DNA of 64,000 nt from Shinella pollutisoli (GCF_024609765.1 NZ_JANFDG010000009.1:62001-126000); one strand, 5' to 3'; shown: positions 1-7,762, counted from the stretch's first letter. Notes: generated from the letters alone by a model not told the origin. A program made the numbers and translations.

Positions 1-173
1 TCGCTCGCGGTGGAGCGGTCGGTGCTGTCGATGGCGGCGATGACGACGCGCGGCCCCGCCGCGCGCGGAAGCAGCCGGTCGGCGACGCCGCCCGCGCCGA
101 CGAGCGCGGCCAGCGCCGCGTCGCCCGAGAGCCGCGAGAAGATCGCCCTCTGCAGGGCCTGCGCCGCGCTCAT
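1..173 (-). CDS. GTA/phage tail terminator-like protein (DUF3168, RcGTA g8-like), truncated by the window edge
   Basis: The gene starts with ATG at 173 on the minus strand and runs off the left edge, so only about 57 residues are visible. It opens MSAAQALQRAIFSRLSGD and continues with an Ala/Leu-rich helix and a VVIAAIDSTDRS stretch, which fits the N-terminus of the DUF3168 tail-completion family. In RcGTA-type clusters this gene (g8) follows the head-closure gene and caps the tail tube. The position here, 43 bp after the g7-like gene and on the same strand, is exactly that expected. The family call comes from a fragment plus synteny; the C-terminal half cannot be assessed. Confidence 0.65.
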   Translation of the reverse strand, partial: MSAAQALQRAIFSRLSGDAALAALVGAGGVADRLLPRAAGPRVVIAAIDSTDRSTAS

Positions 174-180
174 GGCCTTT

Positions 181-227
181 CCTCCCTGCGGCTCATGGCC
201 GGGTCCTCCCTGCGGCTCATGGCCGGT
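181..227. repeat. Two-copy 24-bp tandem repeat at the 3' end of the g7-like gene
   Basis: The unit CCTCCCTGCGGCTCATGGCC plus GGGT occurs at about 181-204 and again at 205-227, differing at the last base or so. It overlaps the stop codon of the head-closure gene and the short gap before g8. It looks like a recent tandem duplication; no function is evident. Confidence 0.7.
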
Positions 228-543
228 CCTCCTCGCAGTCGCAGAGCGTGTAGCGCCCCGTCTCGTCCGGATCGCGCGCGACGCGGATCGCGAAAAGCCG
301 CATCCCTTTGCGGAAGCGCATGCCGCCGATAATGTCGTCCCGCCGGCGCAGCCGGATGCGGTGCGTCACGGTCGCCCGCTCCGCCCCCGCCGTCTCGCGC
401 AGCAAGGCCGAGACCGGCTCGATGCGCGCCCAGAGCGTCGCCAGCGTCTCGAAGCCGCGAAGGACGCCGCCCTGCCCGTCCGGCGTCTCGACCGGCCGTT
501 CGAGGATGAGCCGCGCCGTGAAGGCGCCCGGATCGATCGCCAT
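217..543 (-). CDS. Phage head closure/head-tail adaptor protein (RcGTA g7-like)
   Basis: This 108-residue protein matches the small head-closure (stopper) family of tailed phages and GTAs, which attaches to the connector ring and seals the filled head. Supporting features are the compact length, an N-terminal LILERPVETPDGQGG strand, an ETLATLWARIEPVS motif, a central basic THRIRLRRRDDI stretch and a final YTLCDCEEDRP. ATG at 543 shares one base with the stop of the connector gene; a GTG three bases earlier would give a 4-bp overlap. Its place after the connector and before the DUF3168 gene fits GTA order. Confidence in the family is good, but no residue-level catalytic signature exists for it. 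Confidence 0.8.
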   Translation of the reverse strand: MAIDPGAFTARLILERPVETPDGQGGVLRGFETLATLWARIEPVSALLRETAGAERATVTHRIRLRRRDDIIGGMRFRKGMRLFAIRVARDPDETGRYTLCDCEEDRP

Positions 544-1112
544 CACAGCCTCCGCAGCCGCCAGGGCGCGACGAGCCGGTCGTAGCCCGGCGGCACCGCG
601 CCCGGCTGGTCGTCCGGCGCGAGCACGCCGCGCAGCTCGAACATCGCCGCCACGTGCAGCAGCATCGCCCGTTTCAGCGTGTCGGGCACGTCCGTCCCGC
701 TCTCGCCGAAGCCGGCGGAGAAATCGATCTCGATGCCGTTGATCGCCCGGCCCGCGGCCGGCCGTTCCGGCAGCATCAGCCGCGCCGGCCGCGCATGGCC
801 GTCGAGCAGATAGCCCGCGACGTCGACATCGACGGCCAGGCCCGCCGCGTCGTAGACCGTCACGTTTTCAATGGCTTGCACCGGCCCTCTGGCAATCGGA
901 ATCACCCGCGACGCGGGCCAGTCGTCGAGATAGAGCCGGAAGCTGCGGGTGATCAGGCTGAGCCCCGTCTCCCGTTCCAGGTGCTCGCGCGCGGCGCGGA
1001 TCAGCGCGGCGACGAGCGCGTCCTCGTCGACGGCGTCGAGCCTCAGATGCGCCTTCGCCTCGGCGAGCGTGATCGGCTCCGCCGGAGGCGGCGTCAGTTC
1101 GGCAATGGTCAT
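543..1112 (-). CDS. Head-tail connector protein (phage gp6-like, RcGTA g6-like)
   Basis: This 189-residue protein begins MTIAELTPPPAEPITLAEAKAHLR. That is the typical opening of gp6-like head-tail connectors: a 'P.TLAEAK.HLR' motif followed by a helix with AALIRAAREHLERETG. The remainder includes the family-typical LYLDDWP segment and an IDFSAGFGE...VPDTLKRAMLLHVAAMFE helix. The connector forms the ring between the portal and the tail. ATG at 1112 is chosen because the longer upstream reading runs into a mosaic repeat and is not protein-like. The gene is separated from the capsid gene by 274 bp that hold a palindromic element, unusual for a head operon in which other junctions overlap by a few bases. 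Confidence 0.85.
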   Translation of the reverse strand: MTIAELTPPPAEPITLAEAKAHLRLDAVDEDALVAALIRAAREHLERETGLSLITRSFRLYLDDWPASRVIPIARGPVQAIENVTVYDAAGLAVDVDVAGYLLDGHARPARLMLPERPAAGRAINGIEIDFSAGFGESGTDVPDTLKRAMLLHVAAMFELRGVLAPDDQPGAVPPGYDRLVAPWRLRRL

Positions 1113-1223
1113 GGTACCTCGTCCGTGGAAGAAGATGGCGGGCGCGGCCGGGAGCAAGCCGCGCCCGCCCGTCCCGGCGTCAGGGGAGGATCGCCGGGGC
1201 AAAGGAATCGGGATGCGTCGCAG

Positions 1224-1353
1224 TCTTTCCCCCTCAAGGGGAGATCGGCAGGAAGCGGGGCCCCCACGTCGACGGCAGCGCCGGCGACGGGCGAAACGGC
1301 GCTCCATCCGGTCTCCCCCTTGCGGGGGAGATGGCCGGCAGGCCGGAGGGGGT
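1224..1353. repeat. Mosaic palindromic element, subfamily A (RIME/REPIN-like), between GTA g5 and g6
   Basis: A degenerate left arm (TCCCCCTCAAGGGGAGATCGG) and an intact right arm (TCTCCCCCTTGCGGGGGAGA followed by TGGCCGGCAGGCCGGAGGGGG) lie in inverted orientation around a spacer of about 50 bp. The same architecture recurs at 3854, 7611, 14949, 25142 and 39322. Confidence 0.8.
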
Positions 1354-1386
1354 ACCGCGCAAGCGATGGCCCCGCGCCCGCCCGCC

Positions 1387-2634
1387 TCAGCTCTCCGCGA
1401 ACTTGACGAGCTTGATCGCCTCGAAGTTCTGCACCCCGCCGCCGACGCGCTTGGTCGTGTAGAACAGCACGTAGGGCTTGGCCGAATAGGGGTCGCGCAG
1501 CACGCGCACGCCGGTGCGGTCGACCACCAGATAGCCGGCGCGGAAGTCGCCGAAGGCGATGGCGAAGCTGTCGGCGCCGGTGTCCGGCATGTCCTCGGCC
1601 TCGGCGATGGCGAAGCCCATCAGCGAGGCGGGGTTGCCGGCGTTGGCCGGCGGGCGCCAGAGATAGTTGCCCTCGGCGTCCTTGAACTTGCGGATCGAGC
1701 CCTGCGTCTTGCGGTTCATGACGAAGGTGCCGTTCTGCCGGTGCCCCGCCTTCAGCGCATAGACGACGTCGATCAGCGTGTCGGCCGGCCCACTCGGCTT
1801 GAAGCCGCCAGCCGCGCCCGTGGCGATATAGCCGATGCTGCCCCAGCTCCAGCCGGAATCCGCGACCTTGGTGTAGTCGAGGAAGCCCTTCGGCTTGTTG
1901 GTGCCGTCGCCGGAGACGAAGGCGGTGCCCTCCTGCTCGGCGAAGACGGCGTCGACCTCCGACGAGATCCAGCTTTCCACGTCGACGGCCGCGTCCTCCA
2001 GGAGTGCGGCGGTCGCCGCCGGCATGGCGTAGAGCTCCATCGTCGGGAAGGAGAGCTCGGAGAGCTGCGCCGTGCCGGTCTGCGGCCGCGCGGCCGTCTC
2101 CGCCACCCAGCCCGCCGCCATGCCGGCGGCGGCGAAGGGCTTCTTCAGCACCGCGCCGGAGACCTGGCGCACGGTCGCGAGCGCCCGGATCGGCGAGACG
2201 GCGGAGAGCCTGCGGCCGATCTCCGTGTCGGTCTCCGGCGGCACGAGATAGCCGCCGTCGGCCGGCGTGCCGATCGACATCGCCTTCTCCTCCAGCGCGC
2301 GCAGCCCGCTCTCGTCGCCGCGGCGCAGATAGGCGGAGAAGGCCGCCTTGTGCTCGGCCGCCTCGGGGTTGTCGGCCCCGCCCGCCAGCGCCGGCCGCGC
2401 CGCCTTCAGCGCCATGTGGTCGACGATGCGCTTCTGCTCGTCGAGCGCGCGGTTGATGCGCTCCACCTTCTCCCGGGTGACGACGTCGGCCGTCATCTTC
2501 TTCTCGATCTCGCCGAGCCTGCGGTCGTTCGTCTCCTTGAAGGCCTCGAAGGCCTCCATGAAGTCGTCGAAGGCGGCGGTGATGGTCTCCGGCGCGGCCT
2601 TGATCTCGGGCGCGGTCAGTTGCGTGTCGGTCAT
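1387..2634 (-). CDS. HK97-fold phage/GTA major capsid protein (RcGTA g5-like)
   Basis: This 415-residue protein forms the icosahedral shell of the particle. Residues about 1-110 are a charged helical N-terminal segment (FDDFMEAFEAFKETNDRRLGEIEKK...), as in the delta or scaffold region removed by the prohead protease. From about residue 120 the HK97-type core follows, with GTPADGGYLVPPE, then VAETAARPQTGT, EQEGTAFVSGDGTNKPKGFL, FVMNRKTQGSIRKFKDAEGNYLW and a C-terminal VGGGVQNFEAIKLVKFAES. These are the usual landmarks of the alphaproteobacterial GTA capsid. ATG at 2634 overlaps the prohead protease stop by 4 bp (ATGA), implying translational coupling. No frameshift or stop is seen, so the capsid gene looks intact. 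Confidence 0.95.
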   Translation of the reverse strand: MTDTQLTAPEIKAAPETITAAFDDFMEAFEAFKETNDRRLGEIEKKMTADVVTREKVERINRALDEQKRIVDHMALKAARPALAGGADNPEAAEHKAAFSAYLRRGDESGLRALEEKAMSIGTPADGGYLVPPETDTEIGRRLSAVSPIRALATVRQVSGAVLKKPFAAAGMAAGWVAETAARPQTGTAQLSELSFPTMELYAMPAATAALLEDAAVDVESWISSEVDAVFAEQEGTAFVSGDGTNKPKGFLDYTKVADSGWSWGSIGYIATGAAGGFKPSGPADTLIDVVYALKAGHRQNGTFVMNRKTQGSIRKFKDAEGNYLWRPPANAGNPASLMGFAIAEAEDMPDTGADSFAIAFGDFRAGYLVVDRTGVRVLRDPYSAKPYVLFYTTKRVGGGVQNFEAIKLVKFAES

Positions 2635-3224
2635 GTTCGTCCTCTCGTTGGCTGGGATTTCGGTGTCTGGCGTTTCATGAGGCGGGCCGCCCGGCGCATG
2701 GCGCGGACGAGCTCCGTCTCCCCGTCGCGGAACCACCGCGCGTTCTTCACGTTCGAGACGCGCGCCGACGGCAGCATCGGGAAGGTGACGATGGAGATCT
2801 CCCAGAGATCCGCCTCCAGGATGCGGCGCACGCCGGTCGCCCGGTCGGTCTTCGCGCGCACCGTCTGGAAGCCGATCGAGAGCCCGTCGAGCGCGCCGGA
2901 CTTCATCAGGCTCAGCACCTCGCGGGCGCGGGCCACGCCGGGCGCCAGCACGCCCTCGACATAGAGCCCGCGCGCGTCCTCGCGGATCGTGCGCCAGCGC
3001 CCGAGCGGCTCGGCCGCGTCGTGCTGGAACAGCATGCGCACGCCGGAGGCCCCGCGCCGCGCGAGCGAACGGGAAAAGGCCCCCGGCGCGATCTCGTCGC
3101 GCCCGAGGTCCACCTCGCCGAAGACGCTGGCATAGCCGGAAGACGTCCCGTCGCCGGAAACGCCCTGCAGCGTCAGATCGGCATATTTCTTCGTCCGCCA
3201 GACCGGCAGGCCGTCGGTGATCAT
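2631..3224 (-). CDS. HK97 family prohead (procapsid maturation) protease (RcGTA g4-like)
   Basis: This 197-residue serine protease cleaves the capsid N-terminal segment during head maturation. The HK97 protease signature is visible: VSGDGTSSGYASVFGEVDLGRDEIAPGAF near the start, MLFQHDAAEPLGRW with His68, and GALDGLSIGF with Ser116, the probable His/Ser catalytic pair. ATG at 3224 (MITDGLPVWRTKKY) is preferred to an upstream start because the DNA beyond 3240 is a heptamer repeat. The stop overlaps the capsid start by 4 bp. The coding start lies only about 19 bp from the arm of the long inverted heptamer repeat at 3243-3337, so mRNA structure there could limit its translation. Confidence 0.92.
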   Translation of the reverse strand: MITDGLPVWRTKKYADLTLQGVSGDGTSSGYASVFGEVDLGRDEIAPGAFSRSLARRGASGVRMLFQHDAAEPLGRWRTIREDARGLYVEGVLAPGVARAREVLSLMKSGALDGLSIGFQTVRAKTDRATGVRRILEADLWEISIVTFPMLPSARVSNVKNARWFRDGETELVRAMRRAARLMKRQTPKSQPTRGRT

Positions 3225-3242
3225 GTCTCGCTCCGTGATTGA

Positions 3243-3337
3243 GCGAATAGCGAATAGCGAATAGCGAATAGGGGTCTCCCCCACGTCCGCCCCCCCCAAT
3301 TCCCTATTCGCTACTCGCTATTCGCTATTCGCTATTC
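3243..3337. repeat. Inverted array of GCGAATA heptamers forming a long potential hairpin
   Basis: Four perfect tandem GCGAATA heptamers (3243-3270) are followed, after a spacer of about 33 bp, by an array of the complement TATTCGC (about 3303-3337, one copy degenerate). The arms can pair over more than 25 bp. The array lies between the DUF6107 gene and the prohead protease gene, inside the GTA operon. Degenerate copies (ACTCATTACTCGCTACT) trail to about 3358. Confidence 0.9.
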
Positions 3338-3352
3338 GCCACTCATTACTCG

Positions 3353-3661
3353 CTACTGCCTCATCCTCTCCGCAATCCGCGCCAGCACCCCCAGCCCCCA
3401 CCAGGCCGAGAGGCTCGCGGCGGCGGCCCCCGTCAGCATCATCTCGGAGGCGCCCAGATGGCCGGCGATGCCGAGGCGCACGGCGATCCACAGGCCGGTC
3501 GGCCCGCCGAAGACAAGGCCGCAGGCGAGGCCCGTCAGGAAGCGGCAGGCCGCCTCGCGGCGGCTCTTCGGCAGGAGATAGATGAGCGAGACCGCCGCCC
3601 CCGCGAGCGCGCCCGCAAGGCGCGCCGTCCACAGCCCGCCGTCGTTTCCGAAGTCAGCCAT
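3353..3661 (-). CDS. Small membrane protein, DUF6107-like (RcGTA g3.5 position)
   Basis: This 102-residue protein has at least two clear hydrophobic segments (about residues 13-30, LAGALAGAAVSLIYLLP, and about 42-68, FLTGLACGLVFGGPTGLWIAVRLGI) and a third weaker one (about 74-92). Rhizobial GTA clusters carry a small membrane protein of this type (DUF6107 in databases) between portal and prohead protease, corresponding to g3.5 of RcGTA; its biochemical role is not established. The 3' end runs into the degenerate edge of the GCGAATA repeat, so the last residues (AERMRQ) may be repeat-derived. The family name rests on recalled similarity plus position. Confidence 0.7.
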   Translation of the reverse strand: MADFGNDGGLWTARLAGALAGAAVSLIYLLPKSRREAACRFLTGLACGLVFGGPTGLWIAVRLGIAGHLGASEMMLTGAAAASLSAWWGLGVLARIAERMRQ

Positions 3662-3772
3662 TCGTTAAGCCTTTCAGCGTATACTGAAGTTCAGGATCGG
3701 CCCCCTTCCCGTGCGGAAGGCGGACGGATTGCCGAGTCTTTCGAATCCCTTGCGCGGGTTCGCTCGAAGATC

Positions 3773-3820
3773 GATTCAACGACCTCGCAAAATGATTCAG
3801 CCGTGCGGCAAGGCGATTCA
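3773..3820. promoter_or_regulatory. Three GATTCA boxes at exact 21-bp intervals upstream of the g3.5-like gene
   Basis: GATTCA (TGAATC on the coding strand) occurs at 3773, 3794 and 3815, each exactly 21 bp apart, about two helical turns. All lie 112-160 bp upstream of the DUF6107 start at 3661, in the gap after the portal gene. The phasing suggests a cooperative protein-binding array; the factor is unknown. Confidence 0.45.
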
Positions 3821-3853
3821 GGCGCTTTCCGCAAGCCGTTGATTATCCTCGCA

Positions 3854-3994
3854 TACCCCCCTCTGCCCTGTCGGGCATGGGGAGATCGGCAAGACGCCGG
3901 CGCCCCGCGTCAGCTGCAGCATCGGAGAGGAGCGAGACGGTGCTCCACCCGATCTCCCCCTTGTGGGGGAGATGCCCGGCAGGGCAGAGGGGGT
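3854..3994. repeat. Mosaic palindromic element, subfamily A, between portal and g3.5-like genes
   Basis: The element opens with CCCCCTCTGCCCTGTCGGGCAT, has a partly decayed first inner palindrome (GGGGAGATCGG), a spacer of about 60 bp, then TCTCCCCCTTGTGGGGGAGA and ATGCCCGGCAGGGCAGAGGG in inverted orientation. It fills most of the 353-bp gap between genes. The rest of the gap (3662-3853) holds only the GATTCA boxes. Confidence 0.85.
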
Positions 3995-4014
3995 AAGCCG
4001 AACACGCCGCCCCC

Positions 4015-5160
4015 TCAATACCCCACCGCCCGCCGCTTCTCCTCGTCGCTGAGGAAATCCGCCGCCCCGACCCGCGCCCAGACCTCGGAGCGCTCCGCCG
4101 CAAGCCCGCTCACCTCGTCGAGGTCGGGGGCAAGGCGCACCGCCTCGCCGGCGCCGTCGGACAGCCAGGCGGAGAAGGCGGCCGCCGTGCGGAAGACGAG
4201 CGGCAGCACGGTGAGCCGCCAGAAGGCGCGGTTCGCCTCCTGGTAGTTGGCGTAGGTCGCGTCGCCCGGGATGCCGATCAGCATCGGCGGCACGCCGAAG
4301 GCGAGCGCGATGTCGCGCGCCGCCCCGTTCTTCGCCTCGACGAAATCCATCTCGCGCGGCGAGAGCCCCATCGCCTTCCAGTCGAGCCCGCCCTCCAGCA
4401 GCATCGGCCGCCCGGCGCGCGCCGCGCCGGCATAGCCCTCCTCCAGCTCGGCCTTCAGCCGGTCGTACTGGTCGGGGGAAAGATTGCCGCCCTCCTTCGG
4501 CTGGTAGACCAGCGCGCCGGAGGGCCGGGCGGAATTGTCGAGCAGCGCCTTGTTCCAGACGGCGGCGGCGTTGGAGAGGTCGAGCGCCATGCCCGCCGCC
4601 TCCAGCGGCGCGAAGCCGAGCCGGTCGTCGAGCGGGTGGAAGAGCCGGAGGTGCAGCACCCCCTGCCCCTCCGCCGGCAGGCGCCGCACATGCGCGCCCG
4701 CCCGGTATTCGTAGGCCTCCGGCCAGCCGTCCCGCCCCTCGACGATGCGCACCCGGTCGGGCCGGAGCGGATGGAGCTCGCGCAGCGCCCCGCCGATCCG
4801 CACGCCCTCGACGAAGGCGTTGCCGGAGAGCAGCAGGTGCCCGTAGAGCGTCTCCAGGAAGTCCGTGCCGGACATGCGCCCGTTCGGCCGCGCGACGAGC
4901 GAAAGCAGCGGGTCGTCCGGCCGCTCCTCTTCGCCGGCATAGGCGAGCCAGGGCACCGAGGCGGCGGCTTCGGCGATCAGCCGCACCGCCCGGTGGGCGA
5001 CGGGATTGCGCATGAAGCCCTCGCGGGCGAGCGCGGCATAGCTGCGGGAGGACCAGTGCGCCCGGCTCTCGGCGGCGAGCGCCACGAAGCCCGTCGCCTT
5101 GGTTTCGGGCACGGCGGCGGCCCCGGCACGCCGCCAGGGCAATCGGAAGGAAAACGGCAT
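4015..5160 (-). CDS. Phage/GTA portal protein (HK97-type, RcGTA g3-like)
   Basis: This 381-residue protein forms the dodecameric DNA entry pore of the head. Family landmarks include an early Arg/Trp-rich SRAHWSSRSYAALAREGFMRNPVAHRAVRLIAEAAASVPW, then SGTDFLETLYGHLLLSGNAFVEGV, HPLRPDRVRIVEG, FHPLDDRLGFAPLEAA, and MDFVEAKNGAARDIALAFGVPPMLIGIPGDATYANYQEANRAFWR, the strongly conserved portal core. The length is near the usual 380-400 residues. The gene follows the inserted GH19 endolysin (118-bp gap) rather than directly following the terminase as in the canonical order. It is intact, with no in-frame stop. Confidence 0.93.
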   Translation of the reverse strand: MPFSFRLPWRRAGAAAVPETKATGFVALAAESRAHWSSRSYAALAREGFMRNPVAHRAVRLIAEAAASVPWLAYAGEEERPDDPLLSLVARPNGRMSGTDFLETLYGHLLLSGNAFVEGVRIGGALRELHPLRPDRVRIVEGRDGWPEAYEYRAGAHVRRLPAEGQGVLHLRLFHPLDDRLGFAPLEAAGMALDLSNAAAVWNKALLDNSARPSGALVYQPKEGGNLSPDQYDRLKAELEEGYAGAARAGRPMLLEGGLDWKAMGLSPREMDFVEAKNGAARDIALAFGVPPMLIGIPGDATYANYQEANRAFWRLTVLPLVFRTAAAFSAWLSDGAGEAVRLAPDLDEVSGLAAERSEVWARVGAADFLSDEEKRRAVGY

Positions 5161-5277
5161 GGAAGCATCCTGTGTTGGCCGGAACGGCGGACGCCCGGCC
5201 GGGGCCGGGCTGCCGTTCCATCGTTCGTTGCGGCCGGGTTCGCGCGGCGCCGGGCGATCCGTCCGGCCGCGCGAGGT

Positions 5278-5898
5278 TCATTCGGTCGTGTAGCTGATCG
5301 CGCCGTAATAGGCCTTGGCGTAGCTGGCGACGAGCTCGGCCCGTTCGAGGCCGTTGATGATGCGCCGCGCCGGCTTCCACTCCTCCTTCGACGGCGAGAA
5401 GTAGTCGGCGAGCTTGCGGCCGGTGAAGCTGCCCTTGATCATGCCCGTGAACATCACGGTGACGGCGACGTCGAGCTCCATCGCCCGCTCGGGGTGGCCG
5501 AGGAGGTCGATCCCCGTCTCCCGCGCCATCGTCTCGTAGTTCGTCTTGTGGGTGAGCTGCACCAGCCCGCGCCCGAGCCAGCTCCGCCCCTCCTCGTCCT
5601 TGCGCCAGTAGGGCGTGCGCACCCAGGCGAGCCGGCCGGCGGCGAAGGCCCGCTCCAGGATGGCGATCGCCCGGTCGTCGGTCGGCGCGAAGGTCTCGCG
5701 CACCGCCTGCATCGTCCGGCCGGTCTCGTGGTGGGCGGTGCCCAGCATGTAGGCGAGCCAGCGGTCGTCCGCCCCCGGTATCGTGCCTTCCCAGCGGTCG
5801 AGGATCGCCGTCAGGCCGTCGACCTGCCCGCGCCGAAGACCGCCGTCGAACAGGCGATTGCGAACCTGGTCGAAGAAGAATTTCCTGTTGATCGCCAT
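5278..5898 (-). CDS. GH19-family endolysin/muramidase-like glycoside hydrolase inserted in the GTA cluster
   Basis: This 206-residue protein resembles phage endolysins of the chitinase-19/lysozyme superfamily, which cut peptidoglycan glycan strands and release particles from the cell. Visible features are AYMLGTAHHETGRTMQAVRE with Glu58 in the HHETG motif (the probable catalytic acid), a GRSWLGRGLVQLTHKTNYETMARETGIDL motif (residues about 105-132), and the trailing LADYF...RRIINGLERAE helix. There is no signal peptide, so it would need a holin, and none is evident in the window. A good RBS (GGAGG about 10 bp before ATG) and a 171-bp upstream gap suggest its own expression signal. It sits between terminase and portal; in the model RcGTA the endolysin is encoded away from the head cluster. 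Confidence 0.85.
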   Translation of the reverse strand: MAINRKFFFDQVRNRLFDGGLRRGQVDGLTAILDRWEGTIPGADDRWLAYMLGTAHHETGRTMQAVRETFAPTDDRAIAILERAFAAGRLAWVRTPYWRKDEEGRSWLGRGLVQLTHKTNYETMARETGIDLLGHPERAMELDVAVTVMFTGMIKGSFTGRKLADYFSPSKEEWKPARRIINGLERAELVASYAKAYYGAISYTTE

Positions 5899-6051
5899 TT
5901 CCCCATCCTCCCGTTGGTGCCGCGGTCGTGCGGACGCAGCCGGGCGCGCGCGGCGGCGCGTCCGTCGGCAGTCGCTGAACTGTCTGCAAGGTCCGCCTTA
6001 CTCAACCACAGAGCGGACGAGAATGCACGTAAAAAATGTATTTTCTCCTGA

Positions 6052-6068
6052 AGCACGCAGGGCGTGCT
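6052..6068 (-). other. Perfect 7-bp inverted repeat just after the terminase gene
   Basis: AGCACGC-AGG-GCGTGCT begins 2 bp after the terminase stop and reads as a tight hairpin in the minus-strand mRNA. A T6 run follows about 20 nt later (6030-6035), too far for a textbook intrinsic terminator. It may damp read-through from terminase into the endolysin. Confidence 0.4.
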
Positions 6069-6069
6069 C

Positions 6070-7584
6070 TCACATGCCCCTCACCCGCGGCTCGCCCTGC
6101 CGGTCGAGGACGAGCGCCGTCAGCGCCCAGACGAGCGCGTCGAGCCGGTCCGGCGAGCGGCCGGCGGAAAGGCCGTCGGGGCCGAAGTCGCACATCTGGT
6201 CCTCCAGCTCCGGGAAGGCGGCGGCATGCGCCACCCGCCCCTGCTCGTAGAGGGCCGCCACCGGCTCGGCCCGCAGGAACTTCCCGCGCGTCGCCCGGAC
6301 CGTCGTCACCGGCAGGTCGGCGTCGATGCTGCGGAGCATGGCCGTCACCATGTCGCCGCCCTGGTTCACCTCGGCGACGACCCGGTCGGCGTCGAAGCGG
6401 CGGAAGGCGCGCACCACGGCGCCCGCCCAGCCGGCGGGCGAGGCGCCCGTCACCGAGCAGTCGGCGAGCACCACCGCCCTGCCCGTCGCGTCGAGCCCCG
6501 CCGCGACGATGCCGCAGACGGAGGCCGCCGACGCCGTCGCCGGCGGATCGACCGCCACGACGATGCGCGAGAGCGGCCCCGGCTGGCGCAGCCGCACCGC
6601 CTCCAGCCGTGCCCGGTTCCACAGCGCGTCCTCGCGGTCGGCGATCAGCTCGCCGTCGAGCTCCTGCCGCCCGAGCCGCGTGCCGCCGTAGCGCGCCGCC
6701 ATGGCGGCAAGGAAGCCCGGCGAGAGATGGCCCGCATTGTCCTCGGTGCGGATGCGCCGCACCGCCGTCGCCGGATCGGCGGCAAGCGTCCTCAGCAGCG
6801 GCACCGGCCGCGGCGTCGTCGTCACCAGCACGCGCGGATCGTCGCCGAGGCGCAGGCCGAACTGCAGCATGTCCCAGGTCTCCTGCGCGTGCTTCCATTT
6901 ACCCAGCTCGTCGCACCAGGCGAGGTGGAACTGCGGCCCGCGCAGGCTCTCCGGGTCCTCGGAGGAGAAGATCTGCCCGATCGCGCCGTTCGGCCAGACG
7001 AGCCGCCGGCGCGAGGCCTCGAAGTCCGGCCGGCCGCGCCCGGCGATCCGGCAGATGCCGGAGACGCCGTCGATCATCACCTCGCGCGCGTCGCCGAGCG
7101 TCTCGGCCACCAGCGCGATGCGGATCCTCGGCCGCGCCATGGCGAGCGCATGCACCCATTCGGCGCCGGCCCGCGTCTTGCCCGAGCCGCGCCCGCCCAT
7201 CAGCAGCCAGACCCGCCAGTCGCCCGGCGGCGGCCGCTGCGCGTCGCGCGCCGTGAACCGCCAGTCCCGCGCCGCCCGCCAGGAGGGAAAGGCGGGCAGG
7301 CCGCTCCCCTTCTCCCGGGGACCCGAAGCGCCGGACAAGGGGCTGGAGGGCGGCGGCGATACCGCCGTTCCGTCCGCCGCACCCCCTTCGTCCCGCCGCG
7401 GCCGTCTCTCCGCCGCGCCGGCCGCGTTGGGGGCACCCGCATCATCCGATCCGCCGAGCCCCGCCCCGACCGCGTCCGCCTCGGCCCTGAAGGCCGCGAG
7501 CCCGCGCCGTTCCCCGATCTTCCGCATCCCGCCGGCCGCCTCCGTCATGATCGCATCGGCCTTGAGGGCGAGATTCTTCACCAT
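6070..7584 (-). CDS. Large terminase subunit / DNA packaging ATPase-nuclease (RcGTA g2-like)
   Basis: This is the motor that packages DNA into GTA or phage heads. From ATG 7584 it is 504 residues; the first 110 or so are Pro/Gly/Ala/Arg-rich and poorly protein-like, so the true start may be later (for example ATG 7548). The conserved part begins RDWRFTARDAQRPPPGDWRVW and has a Walker A LLMGGRGSGKT, a Walker B-like HLAWCDELGKW, a coupling motif VLVTTTPRP and a C-terminal RNase H-like nuclease domain starting IVVAVDPPA, with later acidic residues near VAEVNQGG and RSPDRLDALVWALT. The apparent ORF continues upstream to 7842 only because it reads through a mosaic repeat (7611-7762). Confidence 0.9.
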   Translation of the reverse strand: MVKNLALKADAIMTEAAGGMRKIGERRGLAAFRAEADAVGAGLGGSDDAGAPNAAGAAERRPRRDEGGAADGTAVSPPPSSPLSGASGPREKGSGLPAFPSWRAARDWRFTARDAQRPPPGDWRVWLLMGGRGSGKTRAGAEWVHALAMARPRIRIALVAETLGDAREVMIDGVSGICRIAGRGRPDFEASRRRLVWPNGAIGQIFSSEDPESLRGPQFHLAWCDELGKWKHAQETWDMLQFGLRLGDDPRVLVTTTPRPVPLLRTLAADPATAVRRIRTEDNAGHLSPGFLAAMAARYGGTRLGRQELDGELIADREDALWNRARLEAVRLRQPGPLSRIVVAVDPPATASAASVCGIVAAGLDATGRAVVLADCSVTGASPAGWAGAVVRAFRRFDADRVVAEVNQGGDMVTAMLRSIDADLPVTTVRATRGKFLRAEPVAALYEQGRVAHAAAFPELEDQMCDFGPDGLSAGRSPDRLDALVWALTALVLDRQGEPRVRGM

Positions 7585-7610
7585 GCGCCGCAGCGCACGG
7601 CCCGTCTTGC

Positions 7611-7762
7611 CCCCCTCTGGCCTGCCGGCCATCTCCCCCTCGAGGGGGGAGATCAGGTGGAGCGCCGTCTCGCCCATCGCAAACGCTGTGGTTTGAGCAA
7701 GGTTCTCACGTCCTGCCGATCTCCCCCTTTGAGGGGGAGATGGCCGGCAGGCCAGAGGGGGG
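7611..7762. repeat. Mosaic palindromic element, subfamily A, overlapping the g1-like gene end
   Basis: This is one of the best-preserved copies: CCCCCTCTGGCCTGCCGGCC, then ATCTCCCCCTCGAGGGGGGAGAT, a spacer of about 70 bp, then ATCTCCCCCTTTGAGGGGGAGAT and GGCCGGCAGGCCAGAGGGGG inverted. It separates the terminase from the g1-like gene and supplies that gene's last roughly 20 codons. Confidence 0.9.

Noticed and set aside
949-2964. Long plus-strand open frame opposite the capsid and protease genes
   Set aside because: It is a GC-rich shadow: the translated product is Arg/Ala/Gly-rich with no domain, while the minus strand encodes clear capsid and protease proteins. Many other long open frames in the window are of this kind.
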